This document shows positions 36,737 to 45,345 of a stretch of 64,000 bases of DNA, in pieces. Source of the DNA: Rossellomorea aquimaris (GTDB lineage Bacteria; Bacillota; Bacilli; Bacillales; Fictibacillaceae); the NCBI GenBank assembly GCA_020524245.1, contig JAIVLN010000001.1, forward strand, positions 186,001 to 250,000, given 5' to 3'. Position 1 is the first letter of the stretch, and every line of letters begins with the position of its first letter. The position numbers and the translations under genes are program-made. A model generated the notes under the pieces. That model searched no databases and was not told where the DNA came from. It worked only from the letters and a program-made list of their open reading frames with translations.

Positions 36737-36813
36737 TGGGGCGACTGATGGGAATCGAACCCACGAATGCCGGAACCACAATCCGGTGCGTTAACCACTT
36801 CGCCACAATCGCC
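36737..36813 (-). tRNA. tRNA-His (GTG)
   Basis: 77 nt with CCA and the extra G-1 paired to C73; anticodon loop TTGTGGT. Confidence 0.95.
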
Positions 36814-36835
36814 ATGATAAGAAAGATAAAGTAAA

Positions 36836-36912
36836 TGGTAGCGGCGGAGGGGATCGAACCCCCGACCTCACGGGTATGAACCGTACGCTCTAGCCAGCTG
36901 AGCTACACCGCC
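36836..36912 (-). tRNA. tRNA-Met (CAT), elongator
   Basis: 77 nt with CCA; acceptor GGCGGTG, anticodon loop TTCATAC. Confidence 0.94.
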
Positions 36913-36913
36913 A

Positions 36914-36988
36914 TGGCTCCACAGGCAGGACTCGAACCTGCGACCGATCGGTTAACAGCCGATAGCTCTACCACTGAGCTACTGTGGA
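36914..36988 (-). tRNA. tRNA-Asn (GTT)
   Basis: 75 nt with CCA; acceptor TCCACAG, anticodon loop CTGTTAA. First gene of the operon, one base before tRNA-Met. Confidence 0.96.
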
Positions 36989-37014
36989 ATAATATCTTTT
37001 TAACGACAAGATTT

Positions 37015-37043
37015 AGAATAACATCTTTTCTGTTGTAGGTCAA
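37015..37043 (-). promoter_or_regulatory. promoter of the tRNA operon
   Basis: TTGACC, 17-bp spacer, TATTCT on the minus strand, about 27 bp before tRNA-Asn. No rRNA gene is in the window. Confidence 0.75.
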
Positions 37044-37063
37044 CCCTGTTTTTTCTTCCAATC

Positions 37064-37111
37064 AAAAAGTAAAACAGGGACAAGAAATAATATACCATGT
37101 TCTGTCCCTGC
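37064..37111 (-). terminator. terminator after yqgC
   Basis: CAGGGACA / TGTCCCTG stem with a T-rich tail on the minus strand. It directly precedes the tRNA promoter. Confidence 0.75.
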
Positions 37112-37123
37112 TTGCAATAACAC

Positions 37124-37606
37124 TTATAAGACTTTCACTAAGAAATATATGACCATACCTGCTTGGATAATCAGTTTGACAGTTGTACCACCAATAAAGC
37201 CTAGTAACGAACCGATTCCGACTTTAACGGCTTGTTTGAAATCACCTTTCTGATGGAGGAGTTCTCCAACAACTGCCCCGACAAACGGTCCTATCAAGAT
37301 ACCAATGACAGGAATGATGAAAGGTCCAACCAGAAGTCCGATCGTACTTCCCCAAATAGCATGTTTGCTTCCGCCTCTTTTTTTGACTCCGTAAAAATTA
37401 CTCGCATAATCGGTTACATATAAAAGGATGACAAGAATGCCTTGAAACACCCAGAACACCCAGGTTAGCGGTTCAAAACTGAACATCCAACCATAGATCA
37501 AGTAACCTGCAATTAAGAAGACGGATGAGGGAATGATCGGATAAATCAATCCCACAAACGCTAGTATGAACAAGGCCGATATGAGAACCCAAGCTACAAT
37601 CGTCAT
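37124..37606 (-). CDS. yqgC: DUF456 membrane protein (YqgC-like)
   Basis: 160 residues, same length as B. subtilis YqgC. Four hydrophobic segments; the family's glycine-rich membrane motif is seen in GLLVGPFIIPVIGILIGPFVGAVVGE. Function unknown. It begins one base after the stop of the Na/Pi cotransporter gene, so both are co-transcribed. AGAGGAG precedes the ATG. Confidence 0.88.
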   Translation of the reverse strand: MTIVAWVLISALFILAFVGLIYPIIPSSVFLIAGYLIYGWMFSFEPLTWVFWVFQGILVILLYVTDYASNFYGVKKRGGSKHAIWGSTIGLLVGPFIIPVIGILIGPFVGAVVGELLHQKGDFKQAVKVGIGSLLGFIGGTTVKLIIQAGMVIYFLVKVL

Positions 37607-37607
37607 G

Positions 37608-39248
37608 TTACTCCTCTTCTCCTAACACGTATTCCGCAATATTCACCGCATGGTCCCCGATACGTTCGAGGTTGCTGATGATATCTACAAATACGATACC
37701 GGATGCTCCGCTGCACTTCCCTTCATTCAGGCGAAGGATATGTTGTTTACGAAGTGTTCTCTCCATTTTATCAATGGCATTTTCCATTTCAACAACTTTA
37801 CGTGCTTTTTCTTTATCGTTCTCATCCATTGCATGGAACGCTTCATCAATCGTGGACATCGTTAGTTCGAACATTTCATTCAAGTCCTTAATCGCTGTAT
37901 CTGAGAGGTCCACTTTGTGTGTCATCTGATATTCTACGAGTTCGACGATATTTTCCATATGGTCTCCAATTCTTTCAATATCACGTACGGAGTCCATCAG
38001 TATGGAATGCTGTTCTGAGTCATGTGTCGATAACGTATAGGAAGACAATTGGACCAGATACTCTGTAATCCTTTGATCAAGGTTATTGATCGCTTCTTCA
38101 TATTGAGCCGCTTTATCGGCGTTTTTCTTATTCTTCGTATCTAAAAACGCAAAGGTTTCATGTAGTCCTTTTTTCGCATAATCTGCCATTCGAAGCACTT
38201 CAAGCTTTGCTTGACCAAGTGCTACAGCAGGAGACTTTTCAAGGAAAATAGGATCTAGATGTTTTGCTTTGTATTCAATTTCAACATCATCTCCAGGCAC
38301 GATTTTCGTCACCAGGTATGCCAGGAAAGCGATGAACGGGAACTGTATCGCCGTATTCGCAAAGTTGAATGATCCATGAGCAAATGCAATCTGCATCTTC
38401 TCATTTAAATCAAGAGTATTTGCAAGATATTCTACATATGCCGTAAAAGGTAATAGCAATACTAAGAAGATTACGGTTCCAAGCAAGTTGAAAATAACGT
38501 GGGTCAATGCTGCACGTCGTGCCGCAACGCTTGCCCCAATTGCTGCAAGGACAGCAGTGATGGTTGTACCGATGTTATCCCCAAATAGAACTGGTAAAGC
38601 AGCGTCCAATTTAACAGCACCTTGAGAATATAATTCCTGAAGGATCCCGATCGTTGCACTTGAACTCTGTACGATAACCGTAAACAGTGTACCAATGACC
38701 ACACCCAATAATGGGTTATTGGACATATCCACAGTCAGTTGTTGGAACGCTTCAAGAGAACGTAATGGTTTCATTCCAGAGCCCATCAAGTCTAGCCCGT
38801 AGAAGAGCGCACCAAAACCAAAGAATACTTGACCAAGATACTTGATTTTCTTCGAGTTGAAGAAGAAGAGCAACAAGGCTCCGACTGCTAGAATCGGTAA
38901 TGCATATTCTTTAATCTCAATCCCAATGATGAAGGCAGTCACAGTTGTTCCGATGTTCGCACCCATGATGACACCAATTGCTTGTCTTAATGTCATGAAA
39001 CCGGCATTGACGAGCCCGACAGTCAGTACGGTCGTCCCAGAGCTGGATTGAATCAGAATCGTCACAATAATTCCGGCAAGGACTCCCATAAACGGGTTGG
39101 ACGTGAATCGATCAAGGATATCCCTTAATCGGTCTCCTGCTGAATTCTGTAGACCATCTCCCATGTACTTGATTCCAAAAAGGAAGATACCAAGTCCACC
39201 AATGAATTCGAATATCATCTTTTGAATGTCTAAATCCAATTCATTCAT
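37608..39248 (-). CDS. Na/Pi cotransporter family protein with PhoU-like tail
   Basis: 546 residues. Residues to about 310 hold two NptA repeats: QSSSGTTVLTVGLVNAG and QSSSATIGILQELYSQGA, the QSSS motifs that bind substrate. Residues 340-546 form a PhoU-like helical domain (SVRDIERIGDHMENIVELVE and SNLERIGDHAVNIAEY). It imports phosphate with Na+. This is a second, low-affinity phosphate entry system about 7 kb from the pst operon. First gene of the pair with yqgC. The Shine-Dalgarno AGGGG is only 4 nt from the ATG. Confidence 0.93.
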   Translation of the reverse strand: MNELDLDIQKMIFEFIGGLGIFLFGIKYMGDGLQNSAGDRLRDILDRFTSNPFMGVLAGIIVTILIQSSSGTTVLTVGLVNAGFMTLRQAIGVIMGANIGTTVTAFIIGIEIKEYALPILAVGALLLFFFNSKKIKYLGQVFFGFGALFYGLDLMGSGMKPLRSLEAFQQLTVDMSNNPLLGVVIGTLFTVIVQSSSATIGILQELYSQGAVKLDAALPVLFGDNIGTTITAVLAAIGASVAARRAALTHVIFNLLGTVIFLVLLLPFTAYVEYLANTLDLNEKMQIAFAHGSFNFANTAIQFPFIAFLAYLVTKIVPGDDVEIEYKAKHLDPIFLEKSPAVALGQAKLEVLRMADYAKKGLHETFAFLDTKNKKNADKAAQYEEAINNLDQRITEYLVQLSSYTLSTHDSEQHSILMDSVRDIERIGDHMENIVELVEYQMTHKVDLSDTAIKDLNEMFELTMSTIDEAFHAMDENDKEKARKVVEMENAIDKMERTLRKQHILRLNEGKCSGASGIVFVDIISNLERIGDHAVNIAEYVLGEEE

Positions 39249-39380
39249 CCCCTACATAAAAATTTCGACATAATTTGCCTCATTCATTATCACCAACTTG
39301 ACTTGGTTTGTAAACACTTTTAAGATTTTTTAATTTTTTTGTAAATTTGTATGTTAGATTTGATTGTGGGAACTTTTACC

Positions 39381-39409
39381 TTGTTCACTTCGTATAGGAA
39401 AGATAAAAT
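39381..39409 (+). promoter_or_regulatory. candidate promoter of yqgB
   Basis: TTGTTC, 17-bp spacer, TAAAAT, 28 bp before the yqgB start. Confidence 0.5.
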
Positions 39410-39436
39410 GAGGCTAGTATCTTAAGGGGGTTAATC

Positions 39437-40222
39437 ATGAACGTATTCAAGCAATTCTTTGTAAGTTTATATTCACCAAAGACGATCGCTACCTTCCGGT
39501 TCCAAAAAATCGGCAAGTCAATCGGGTATGTTTTTATTCTCATGTTGATATCCATGATCTTTATTGGACTGAACATGGGACTATCCATATCAAAGGCAAC
39601 GAACGAATTTGCGACAGCCATTCAAGAAGACATTCCTAACTTTCAGTTTGAGAACGGTCAATTAACTTCTGATATGGATGAACCCGTCATTCGAAAAGAA
39701 GGTAATCAAACTTTCATCTTCGATACAACTGGTTCGGTTACAAGAGATGATCTTGATCAATATCCAAATGTGATTGCAATCTTGAAAAATCAGTTGATTG
39801 TCATTAGTGCAGGGAGTGCTGATACTTTCAACTACGGAACGATGCAAGACATGAACTTTAACAAAAAGGATATTGAAGGGTTCATTGACTCAGCTCAGTC
39901 ATTCTTACCGTTAATCATTACGGTAGCCATTGTGGCAGCTTACCTCTTTATGACAGCACTCAAATTTATAGGGGTTACAGTACTTGCTTTAATTGGTTTA
40001 ATTATTAAAAATATCATGAAACGAAACTTGCCGTATCGCCAGTTATGGATCTTGTCAGCTTATTCTGTCACTCTACCAACTATTTTCTTCGCATTAATGG
40101 ACTTGTTACGTATCATGATTCCATTCCAATTCCTTCTTTACTGGGGAGTTGCGATTTTCATGTTGGCTCAAGTCATTAAATTCGTACCACTTCCTAAGAA
40201 ACAAGAATCAGAAGAAATCTAA
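39437..40222 (+). CDS. yqgB: DUF1189 membrane protein (YqgB-like)
   Basis: 261 residues. The opening NVFKQFFVSLYSPKTIATFRFQ is the DUF1189 signature. One N-terminal membrane segment, an extracytoplasmic domain (about 55-145), then three to four C-terminal segments, matching the MalA-like family fold. Function unknown in Bacillus. AAGGGGG precedes the ATG. Divergent from the Na/Pi-yqgC operon, as in B. subtilis yqgB/yqgC. Confidence 0.9.
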   Translation: MNVFKQFFVSLYSPKTIATFRFQKIGKSIGYVFILMLISMIFIGLNMGLSISKATNEFATAIQEDIPNFQFENGQLTSDMDEPVIRKEGNQTFIFDTTGSVTRDDLDQYPNVIAILKNQLIVISAGSADTFNYGTMQDMNFNKKDIEGFIDSAQSFLPLIITVAIVAAYLFMTALKFIGVTVLALIGLIIKNIMKRNLPYRQLWILSAYSVTLPTIFFALMDLLRIMIPFQFLLYWGVAIFMLAQVIKFVPLPKKQESEEI

Positions 40223-40239
40223 AAATGTTAAACTAACCA

Positions 40240-40274
40240 CAAAAACCAGACCATTCTCAGGTCTGGTTTTTGTA
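40240..40274. terminator. bidirectional terminator
   Basis: AAAAACCAGACC / GGTCTGGTTTTT stem with T-runs on both strands, between the converging yqgB and ypuA-like genes. Confidence 0.88.
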
Positions 40275-40287
40275 ATATTCATTGAAG

Positions 40288-41154
40288 TTATTTAAACAGA
40301 TTTTTCAGGGCTTCAATCAATGCAATGAAGAAATCGAGAATATTTCGAATGATGCCTTGTGTCTCCTCTTTATTCAGAAACTCACTTAAGTTGTTTCTCA
40401 CATTTTCAAGGTTGCTTTTGACTTGATCCCAGTCGATATTCATTTCTTTCATGCGGTTAAATAAGGATACAAGTCCGTTCAATTCTTCATCTGTCAATGT
40501 AATGCCGACATCTTCCGCTACTCTTTGGATGAGTGCTCTTAAATCTTCTTCTGTTTCCACTGGATTCTCAGCCAGTTCCTTCTTGATCTTCGTCATGAGT
40601 TCTGTCGCTTTATCAGCACCGACACGATCACCTAATTTGACGGTTTTGACCATTTCTTCGTTCGCAACTTGTTTTTGTTCTTCTGGAATCTTGATATCTG
40701 TTTTCACTTCATAGGCTTTCAAAATCCCAGTCAAGCCTGCTGTACCTGACACTTCAAACGGTGCTGTTACATAAATGTCCGCATCTGTGACCCCTGCGGT
40801 CGTCAAAGCGTTCGCAAACATTTCTTCAGTGACCCAGTTGATGTTATTTGTCTCTACGTTCAAGCCAGAATCTTTTTCACCGATTGTAATTTTGGTCGAA
40901 GAAATTGCTCTGGTACCGATTTGTGCTTTAGATATATATTCCCCTAAGTATTGGTGCTCCTCTTCATTTGTGACAGATATCGTATCCACATCCGATGGGA
41001 CATCCATTTCTTTCATGATTCCTTGTTTCTGTTCTTCTGATAAATCTTCCCCGAGGGTTACGATAACGTCCCCTGGAGCTGCGTCAGCAAGTGCGATTCC
41101 AGGAATCATAAAGATTGCCAGGAGAGAAATCGCTAACCACTTTTTCATTTTCAT
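40288..41154 (-). CDS. ypuA: secreted DUF1002 protein (YpuA-like)
   Basis: 288 residues. A signal peptide (KKWLAISLLAIFMIPGIALADA) is followed by the DUF1002 core: VTLGEDLSEEQKQ, AQIGTRAISSTKITI and GLNVETNNINWVTEEMFANALTTAGV. The C-terminal part is helical and ends in a hydrophobic stretch (DFFIALIEALKNLF). Exported, role in the envelope unknown. AAAGGAG is 9 nt from the ATG. Confidence 0.88.
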   Translation of the reverse strand: MKMKKWLAISLLAIFMIPGIALADAAPGDVIVTLGEDLSEEQKQGIMKEMDVPSDVDTISVTNEEEHQYLGEYISKAQIGTRAISSTKITIGEKDSGLNVETNNINWVTEEMFANALTTAGVTDADIYVTAPFEVSGTAGLTGILKAYEVKTDIKIPEEQKQVANEEMVKTVKLGDRVGADKATELMTKIKKELAENPVETEEDLRALIQRVAEDVGITLTDEELNGLVSLFNRMKEMNIDWDQVKSNLENVRNNLSEFLNKEETQGIIRNILDFFIALIEALKNLFK

Positions 41155-41336
41155 GTCTCCATTCTCCTTTAGAAAAGAATTCCTTAAACCATACGTAAAG
41201 ACTTTATTTTTCTGTAGGTCTCCCTTTATTTTACAAGTTGTCTACAATAAAACCAACATTTTCTGCTTCTTTTCGGAATATCGGAGTGGGACAAGCATAT
41301 ACATGTATTAAGTCGAACTATGCGGAGGTGTGGTAT

Positions 41337-41669
41337 ATGAAAAAATTCAGTATAGCTGTCCTTGTCTTCCTTTTACTTTATAGTGTTTATTTTGACCTGA
41401 AGATCGGAACACTCCCATCCGCAAAAGCGGAGCCGGTTCCTGTCCAAGCCGCTCCCTCTGAGCAATCTCCAGAGCAAGGAATTCAAGCCTATAGAGAAAT
41501 TCGGGTCCAACCAGGTGAGACGATGTTGACGATTCTTGAAAAGCTCCATAATGGCTCCTTCCCGGTTTCCATCGAAAAAGCGGTGACGGATTTCGAAGCA
41601 CTAAACGACGGCATATCCGCACATGATATTAAAGCAGACCAAACGTATCGCTTCCCTTTTTATCAATAA
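41337..41669 (+). CDS. yqfZ: LysM-like sporulation-linked protein YqfZ
   Basis: 110 residues with a signal peptide or anchor (FSIAVLVFLLLYSVYFDL) and a C-terminal LysM-like domain (EIRVQPGETMLTILEKLHNG, then ADQTYRFPFY). GGAGG lies 10 nt upstream of the ATG. It stands directly before ispG, as yqfZ does in B. subtilis. It could bind spore or cell-wall peptidoglycan. Confidence 0.82.
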   Translation: MKKFSIAVLVFLLLYSVYFDLKIGTLPSAKAEPVPVQAAPSEQSPEQGIQAYREIRVQPGETMLTILEKLHNGSFPVSIEKAVTDFEALNDGISAHDIKADQTYRFPFYQ

Positions 41670-41679
41670 ACACATTTCC

Positions 41680-41709
41680 TTGCCAAAACCTTCAAATCAT
41701 TGCTAAAAT
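41680..41709 (+). promoter_or_regulatory. promoter of ispG
   Basis: TTGCCA, 18-bp spacer, TAAAAT, 50 bp before the ispG start. Confidence 0.55.
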
Positions 41710-41759
41710 GAAGTCGTTATAAGTTACGAAGCAAACGTCCTTAAAGGAGCGATTAATAA

Positions 41760-42878
41760 ATGAGTGAAATTACTCACCGTACGAAAACAAGACCCGTAAA
41801 AGTTGGTAACCTGACAATTGGCGGAAACAATGAAGTCGTCGTCCAAAGTATGACAACAACGAAAACACATGATGTAGAAGCAACTGTAGCTGAAATTCTT
41901 CGCCTGGAAGAAGCGGGCTGTCAAGTCGTCCGTGTAGCATGTCCGCATATGGAAGATGCTGAGGCGATTGCTGAAATTAAAAAACGAATCAACATTCCAC
42001 TTGTCGTCGATATCCATTTTGATTATAAACTCGCACTTAAAGCGATTGAAGGTGGAGCCGATAAAATTCGGATCAACCCAGGAAATATCGGGCGTAAAGA
42101 AAAAGTCGAGGCTGTTGTCAAAGCGGCTAAGGAAAAAGGGATTCCGATTCGTATCGGAGTCAATGCTGGTTCCTTGGAACGTAAAATCCTTGAAAAATAC
42201 GGATACCCGACAGCAGATGGTATGGTCGAAAGTGCGCTTAACCACATCAAGATCCTTGAAGACCTCGATTTCCACGACATCATCGTATCAATGAAAGCAT
42301 CAGACGTGAATTTGGCTGTAGAGGCATATGAAAAAGCGGCAAAAGCGTTCGACTATCCGCTTCACTTAGGAATTACTGAGTCTGGAACTTTGTTCGCAGG
42401 AACGGTAAAAAGTGCTGCTGGACTTGGAATCATCTTGAACAAAGGTATCGGAAATACCGTCCGTATTTCATTGAGTGCAGACCCTGTTGAAGAAGTGAAG
42501 GTCGCGCGTGAACTGTTGAAAACGTTCGGACTGGCTTCCAATGCTGCAACATTGATTTCTTGTCCGACATGTGGACGAATTGAAATCGACTTGATTTCCA
42601 TTGCGAATGAAGTCGAAGAATATATCTCTAAGATTAAAGCACCACTAAAAGTGGCTGTACTTGGATGTGCCGTAAACGGACCTGGTGAAGCCCGTGAAGC
42701 CGATATCGGAATCGCTGGAGCACGTGGTGAAGGTCTTCTCTTCCGTCACGGAGAGATCATCCGAAAAATCCCTGAAGATATCATGGTCGATGAATTGAAG
42801 AAAGAAGTCGACAAGCTTGCAGAAGAATACCACGCTAAAAAAGCAGCTGAAGAAGCCGAAGCTGAAAAAGTGAAATAG
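41760..42878 (+). CDS. ispG: 4-hydroxy-3-methylbut-2-en-1-yl diphosphate synthase
   Basis: 372 residues. The TIM-barrel part starts [18 protein letters not shown] with [12 protein letters not shown]; the [4Fe-4S] cluster Cys residues are in SCPTCGR and [12 protein letters not shown]. It performs the penultimate step of the MEP isoprenoid pathway; the last enzyme, ispH, lies at 54.6 kb. A charged, Ala/Glu-rich C-terminal tail ([14 protein letters not shown]) is an extension. AAAGGAG is 10 nt before the ATG. Confidence 0.97.
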   Translation: MSEITHRTKTRPVKVGNLTIGGNNEVVVQSMTTTKTHDVEATVAEILRLEEAGCQVVRVACPHMEDAEAIAEIKKRINIPLVVDIHFDYKLALKAIEGGADKIRINPGNIGRKEKVEAVVKAAKEKGIPIRIGVNAGSLERKILEKYGYPTADGMVESALNHIKILEDLDFHDIIVSMKASDVNLAVEAYEKAAKAFDYPLHLGITESGTLFAGTVKSAAGLGIILNKGIGNTVRISLSADPVEEVKVARELLKTFGLASNAATLISCPTCGRIEIDLISIANEVEEYISKIKAPLKVAVLGCAVNGPGEAREADIGIAGARGEGLLFRHGEIIRKIPEDIMVDELKKEVDKLAEEYHAKKAAEEAEAEKVK

Positions 42879-42887
42879 AAAATGAAT

Positions 42888-42917
42888 GAAGCTGACCGTT
42901 CAACGGTCAGCTTTTTT
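42888..42917 (+). terminator. terminator after ispG
   Basis: AGCTGACCGTT / AACGGTCAGCT stem with T6 on the plus strand. Confidence 0.9.
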
Positions 42918-42950
42918 GTTATTTGCACAATCCCCTATTCTTATTAGAAG

Positions 42951-43190
42951 GCTCATTTCTAAAAGATTGTTGCTTTAAGTCATTTAAAAATCACCTTGTG
43001 CAGGTTGATTGGAGAGCAAGGTGCGAGACTCCAGCGGGATCAGCGGGATAGGTGAGACCATTCACTTTTGACCCACCACGTCCTATGGTGAACGTCGAAA
43101 GCCAGCACATCCTGTGCAAGTGAGTGGGCTCACCGCACGCCCCGCGGAAAGCGAGCATCCTGAAGCGAAAATCAACGACTATCAAGAGCA
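42951..43190. repeat. dispersed intergenic repeat, long form
   Basis: About 240 bp sharing CCTTGTGCAGGTTGATTGG, AAGGTGCGAGACTCC, GGGCTCACCGCACGCC and GCGGAAAGCGAGCATCCTG with the copy at 26099-26243. About 88 bp between the GACTCC and GGGCTCACC blocks are present only here and hold their own inverted repeats (CATTCACTT / AAGTGAGTG; GCACA-TCC-TGTGC). Spurious ORFs cross it on the minus strand. Confidence 0.88.
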
Positions 43191-43223
43191 ACATAGTTTG
43201 AGAAAACAGCTTATTAGAAATCA

Positions 43224-43256
43224 AAAAACGAAGGTGGATATCCACCTTCGCTTCGT
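43224..43256 (-). terminator. terminator after yqfX
   Basis: CGAAGGTGG / CCACCTTCG stem with T6 on the minus strand. Confidence 0.85.
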
Positions 43257-43619
43257 TTAGAAAAATGGTACAAAGATCAGACTGACAACAATGGATACGA
43301 TCCCCAATCCGATTGCCCAGTTCGCCAATGTACGAGCCCCTCGTCTTCTTGCAAAAAATCCGACGATGATCCCAGCGGCACCCAACAGAATCGGAAGGAA
43401 GAATAAAGATAAGACGGATAAAGCAAGGGCGAAGTAACCTACGCCTCTACCTTCGTTTATATCATCCGTATCCTTATCAAAGTCATCCTCACGATTGACG
43501 TCTTTATCGTGCACGCGTTCCTGTTCTGGAAGAGGGAGAACCTCAGCGGCTGTTTCTTCCATAAAGTCTGCTTCGTACTCTCGATCTTTTCGTTCCTCAC
43601 GATTGTATCGATTTTCCAT
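43257..43619 (-). CDS. yqfX: YqfX-like membrane protein
   Basis: 120 residues. A highly charged N-terminal half (REERKDREYEADFMEE, DKDTDDINEGRG) is followed by two membrane helices (YFALALSVLSLFFLPILLGAAGIIVGFFARR and WAIGLGIVSIVVSLIFVPFF) with the short basic loop typical of DUF4190-like proteins. Function unknown. ATG chosen with GAGGGA 6 nt upstream. Located between ispG and zur, consistent with yqfX. Confidence 0.78.
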   Translation of the reverse strand: MENRYNREERKDREYEADFMEETAAEVLPLPEQERVHDKDVNREDDFDKDTDDINEGRGVGYFALALSVLSLFFLPILLGAAGIIVGFFARRRGARTLANWAIGLGIVSIVVSLIFVPFF

Positions 43620-43689
43620 CAGCAATCCCTCTCTTTCCTAAAAAGTTGAGGAGCCTTCTTATTATTCGTTTCGGTTTGGCCTTTCATTA

Positions 43690-43704
43690 TGACAATGATT
43701 GTTA
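43690..43704. promoter_or_regulatory. Fur-family 7-1-7 box upstream of yqfX
   Basis: TGACAATGATTGTTA is a 7-1-7 dyad with one mismatch between arms, like sites of Fur, PerR or Zur. It is about 70 bp upstream of yqfX. Confidence 0.45.
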
Positions 43705-43728
43705 ATCACCCATGTGACGAGCAATGGT

Positions 43729-43770
43729 AAAAAAAGAAAAATCCACCCATTTTAGAATGGATGGATCCTC
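43729..43770 (-). terminator. terminator after the DUF1540 gene
   Basis: GATCCATCCATT / AATGGGTGGAT imperfect stem with T-rich tail on the minus strand. Confidence 0.75.
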
Positions 43771-43780
43771 AATATGATGG

Positions 43781-43993
43781 TTAATGTTTCGGGCGGAATG
43801 TGTGACAACAAGTTTCAGCACTGTGTTTCGCTGAATCTCTATGCAAGTCTCCTTCAGCCAGACTTCCGCTAACGGACATGTCTACATTCTGATCTGCGTG
43901 TTGATCGATTTCGACGAGAATGGCATCGGCTTGACAGTTGTTTCCTTCGCCCCAGTATACGCAATTGGCTACGTTACACTTTACAGTTGGCAT
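43781..43993 (-). CDS. DUF1540 zinc-finger-like small protein
   Basis: 70 residues. Pattern C-x4-C-x8-C in VKCNVANCVYWGEGNNCQA and CCHTF near the end; the family is expected to bind a metal, probably zinc. AAGGAGG precedes the ATG. It follows zur by 78 bp with no terminator between, so it may belong to the Zur operon. Function unknown. Confidence 0.85.
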   Translation of the reverse strand: MPTVKCNVANCVYWGEGNNCQADAILVEIDQHADQNVDMSVSGSLAEGDLHRDSAKHSAETCCHTFRPKH

Positions 43994-44071
43994 GAGATCT
44001 CCTCCTTATCGGATAGCGTTCCTCGCATACCAACTTTTCATGATTTAATTGAAATGAAAATCGCGTGGAAA

Positions 44072-44476
44072 TCAATGACATTCCTGGCAGTACCCATAAA
44101 TTTCAAACTTATGGTCTGTAATGAAAAAATCATCCGATTGAATTTCATTCATCGGGCAAGCCTGGATTGCGCTCGTCTTTCCACATTCCAGACAAATCAT
44201 GTGATGGTGATGTCCAGACGTTGCACAGGAGAATCGAAATCGCTTTTCACCATCGAGTTCGGTCTCTTCAAGTATTCCGAGATCGGTAAAAACCGCAAGA
44301 TTCCGGTAGATTGTGTCAAAGCTCAGACCAGAGAAGGTTGGCTTCAAATGTTCCAATACATCTCTGGCAGTCAAATATCTACGCTCACGGGCAAACAACT
44401 GTAAAAACATTTCCCTTTTCCGTGTGAACTTGTATCCATTGTCTTTCAATATATCCAGTGCTTCACGAACTTCCAT
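44072..44476 (-). CDS. zur: zinc uptake regulator, Fur family
   Basis: 134 residues: N-terminal winged helix (GYKFTRKREMFLQLFARERRY, ARDVLEHLKPTF) and C-terminal metal domain with HHHHMICLECGK and GYCQECH, whose two CxxC pairs form the structural zinc site. As a Zn-bound dimer it represses zinc uptake genes. It starts 2 bp after the znuB stop, with AAGGAGG inside the end of znuB, so it is translationally linked. A Zur-box-like site lies before the first gene of the operon, giving feedback control. Confidence 0.92.
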   Translation of the reverse strand: MEVREALDILKDNGYKFTRKREMFLQLFARERRYLTARDVLEHLKPTFSGLSFDTIYRNLAVFTDLGILEETELDGEKRFRFSCATSGHHHHMICLECGKTSAIQACPMNEIQSDDFFITDHKFEIYGYCQECH

Positions 44477-44478
44477 CC

Positions 44479-45333
44479 TTATGCCTCCTTAGATCGTTGA
44501 AACGCATAACGATACTTTTTCCAAGTGATGACGATGATCAGAATCAGAGCAGATAATAAAACGATCGTCCCACCTGGTGCTAAGTCGAAATAATAAGCTG
44601 TAAATAAACCTGTTATGACGGCTGTCTCTCCAAAAAGAATCGCGATCCATATGGTTTGTTTGAATCCTTTCGCAATTCGTATGCTCGCCGCGACAGGTAA
44701 TGTAATCAATGAAGAAACAAGTAAGATCCCTACGATCCTCATTGAGGCTGCAATGACCAGCGCAACCATCACCATGAACAGGAACTGAATGAATCTGGAA
44801 CGAATTCCAGCGACTTGCGCCTGGTCTTCATCAAAAGATAAAAGGAAAAGTTCTTTATAAAATAATACAATGGCAATAGTGACTACGACAAGGATGCTCA
44901 ACACCATCCACACATCGGAGCTATCTACTGCGATGATGCTCCCGAACAGATAGTTGAACAAGTCCGTATTGAATCCATTTGCCAAGGAAATGAATACGAC
45001 ACTGAGTCCGATACCGACAGACAGAATGATCGGAATCGCAAGCTCTTGATAATGTTTGTATTCTTTTCTTAAGCGTTCAATCAATACCGATCCTGTGACA
45101 GAAAAGGCCATTCCAAGATAAACCGGGTTCAACATTTTGAACGCGCCAATTTGTTTACTGATCAATAAGCTTGCCGCTATACCTGCAAGAGTGATATGGG
45201 AGAGAGCATCTGCGATGAGAGCCTGTCTCCTTACGACGATAAATACTCCTAGTAATGGCGCCAGGAAACCAATCATGAGTCCGACGAAAGCTGCATTCCG
45301 TATAAAGTCATATTGTAAAAAATCTGCAATCAT
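44479..45333 (-). CDS. znuB: zinc ABC transporter permease
   Basis: 284 residues with eight to nine membrane segments. GVFIVVRRQALIADALSHITLAGIA is the ABC-3 (metal) permease signature. It forms the membrane channel with ZnuC. ATG at 45333 with AGAGGTG 6 nt upstream preferred over a GTG three codons before. Confidence 0.92.
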   Translation of the reverse strand: MIADFLQYDFIRNAAFVGLMIGFLAPLLGVFIVVRRQALIADALSHITLAGIAASLLISKQIGAFKMLNPVYLGMAFSVTGSVLIERLRKEYKHYQELAIPIILSVGIGLSVVFISLANGFNTDLFNYLFGSIIAVDSSDVWMVLSILVVVTIAIVLFYKELFLLSFDEDQAQVAGIRSRFIQFLFMVMVALVIAASMRIVGILLVSSLITLPVAASIRIAKGFKQTIWIAILFGETAVITGLFTAYYFDLAPGGTIVLLSALILIIVITWKKYRYAFQRSKEA

Positions 45334-45345
45334 ATTAAGCACCTC

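Noticed and set aside
41281-41336. Sigma-G promoter of yqfZ
   Set aside because: GGAATA and CATATA are present but the spacing is about 15 bp, shorter than expected.
42991-43245. 84-residue minus-strand protein
   Set aside because: Lies wholly inside the dispersed repeat and its flank; typical spurious ORF of this repeat.
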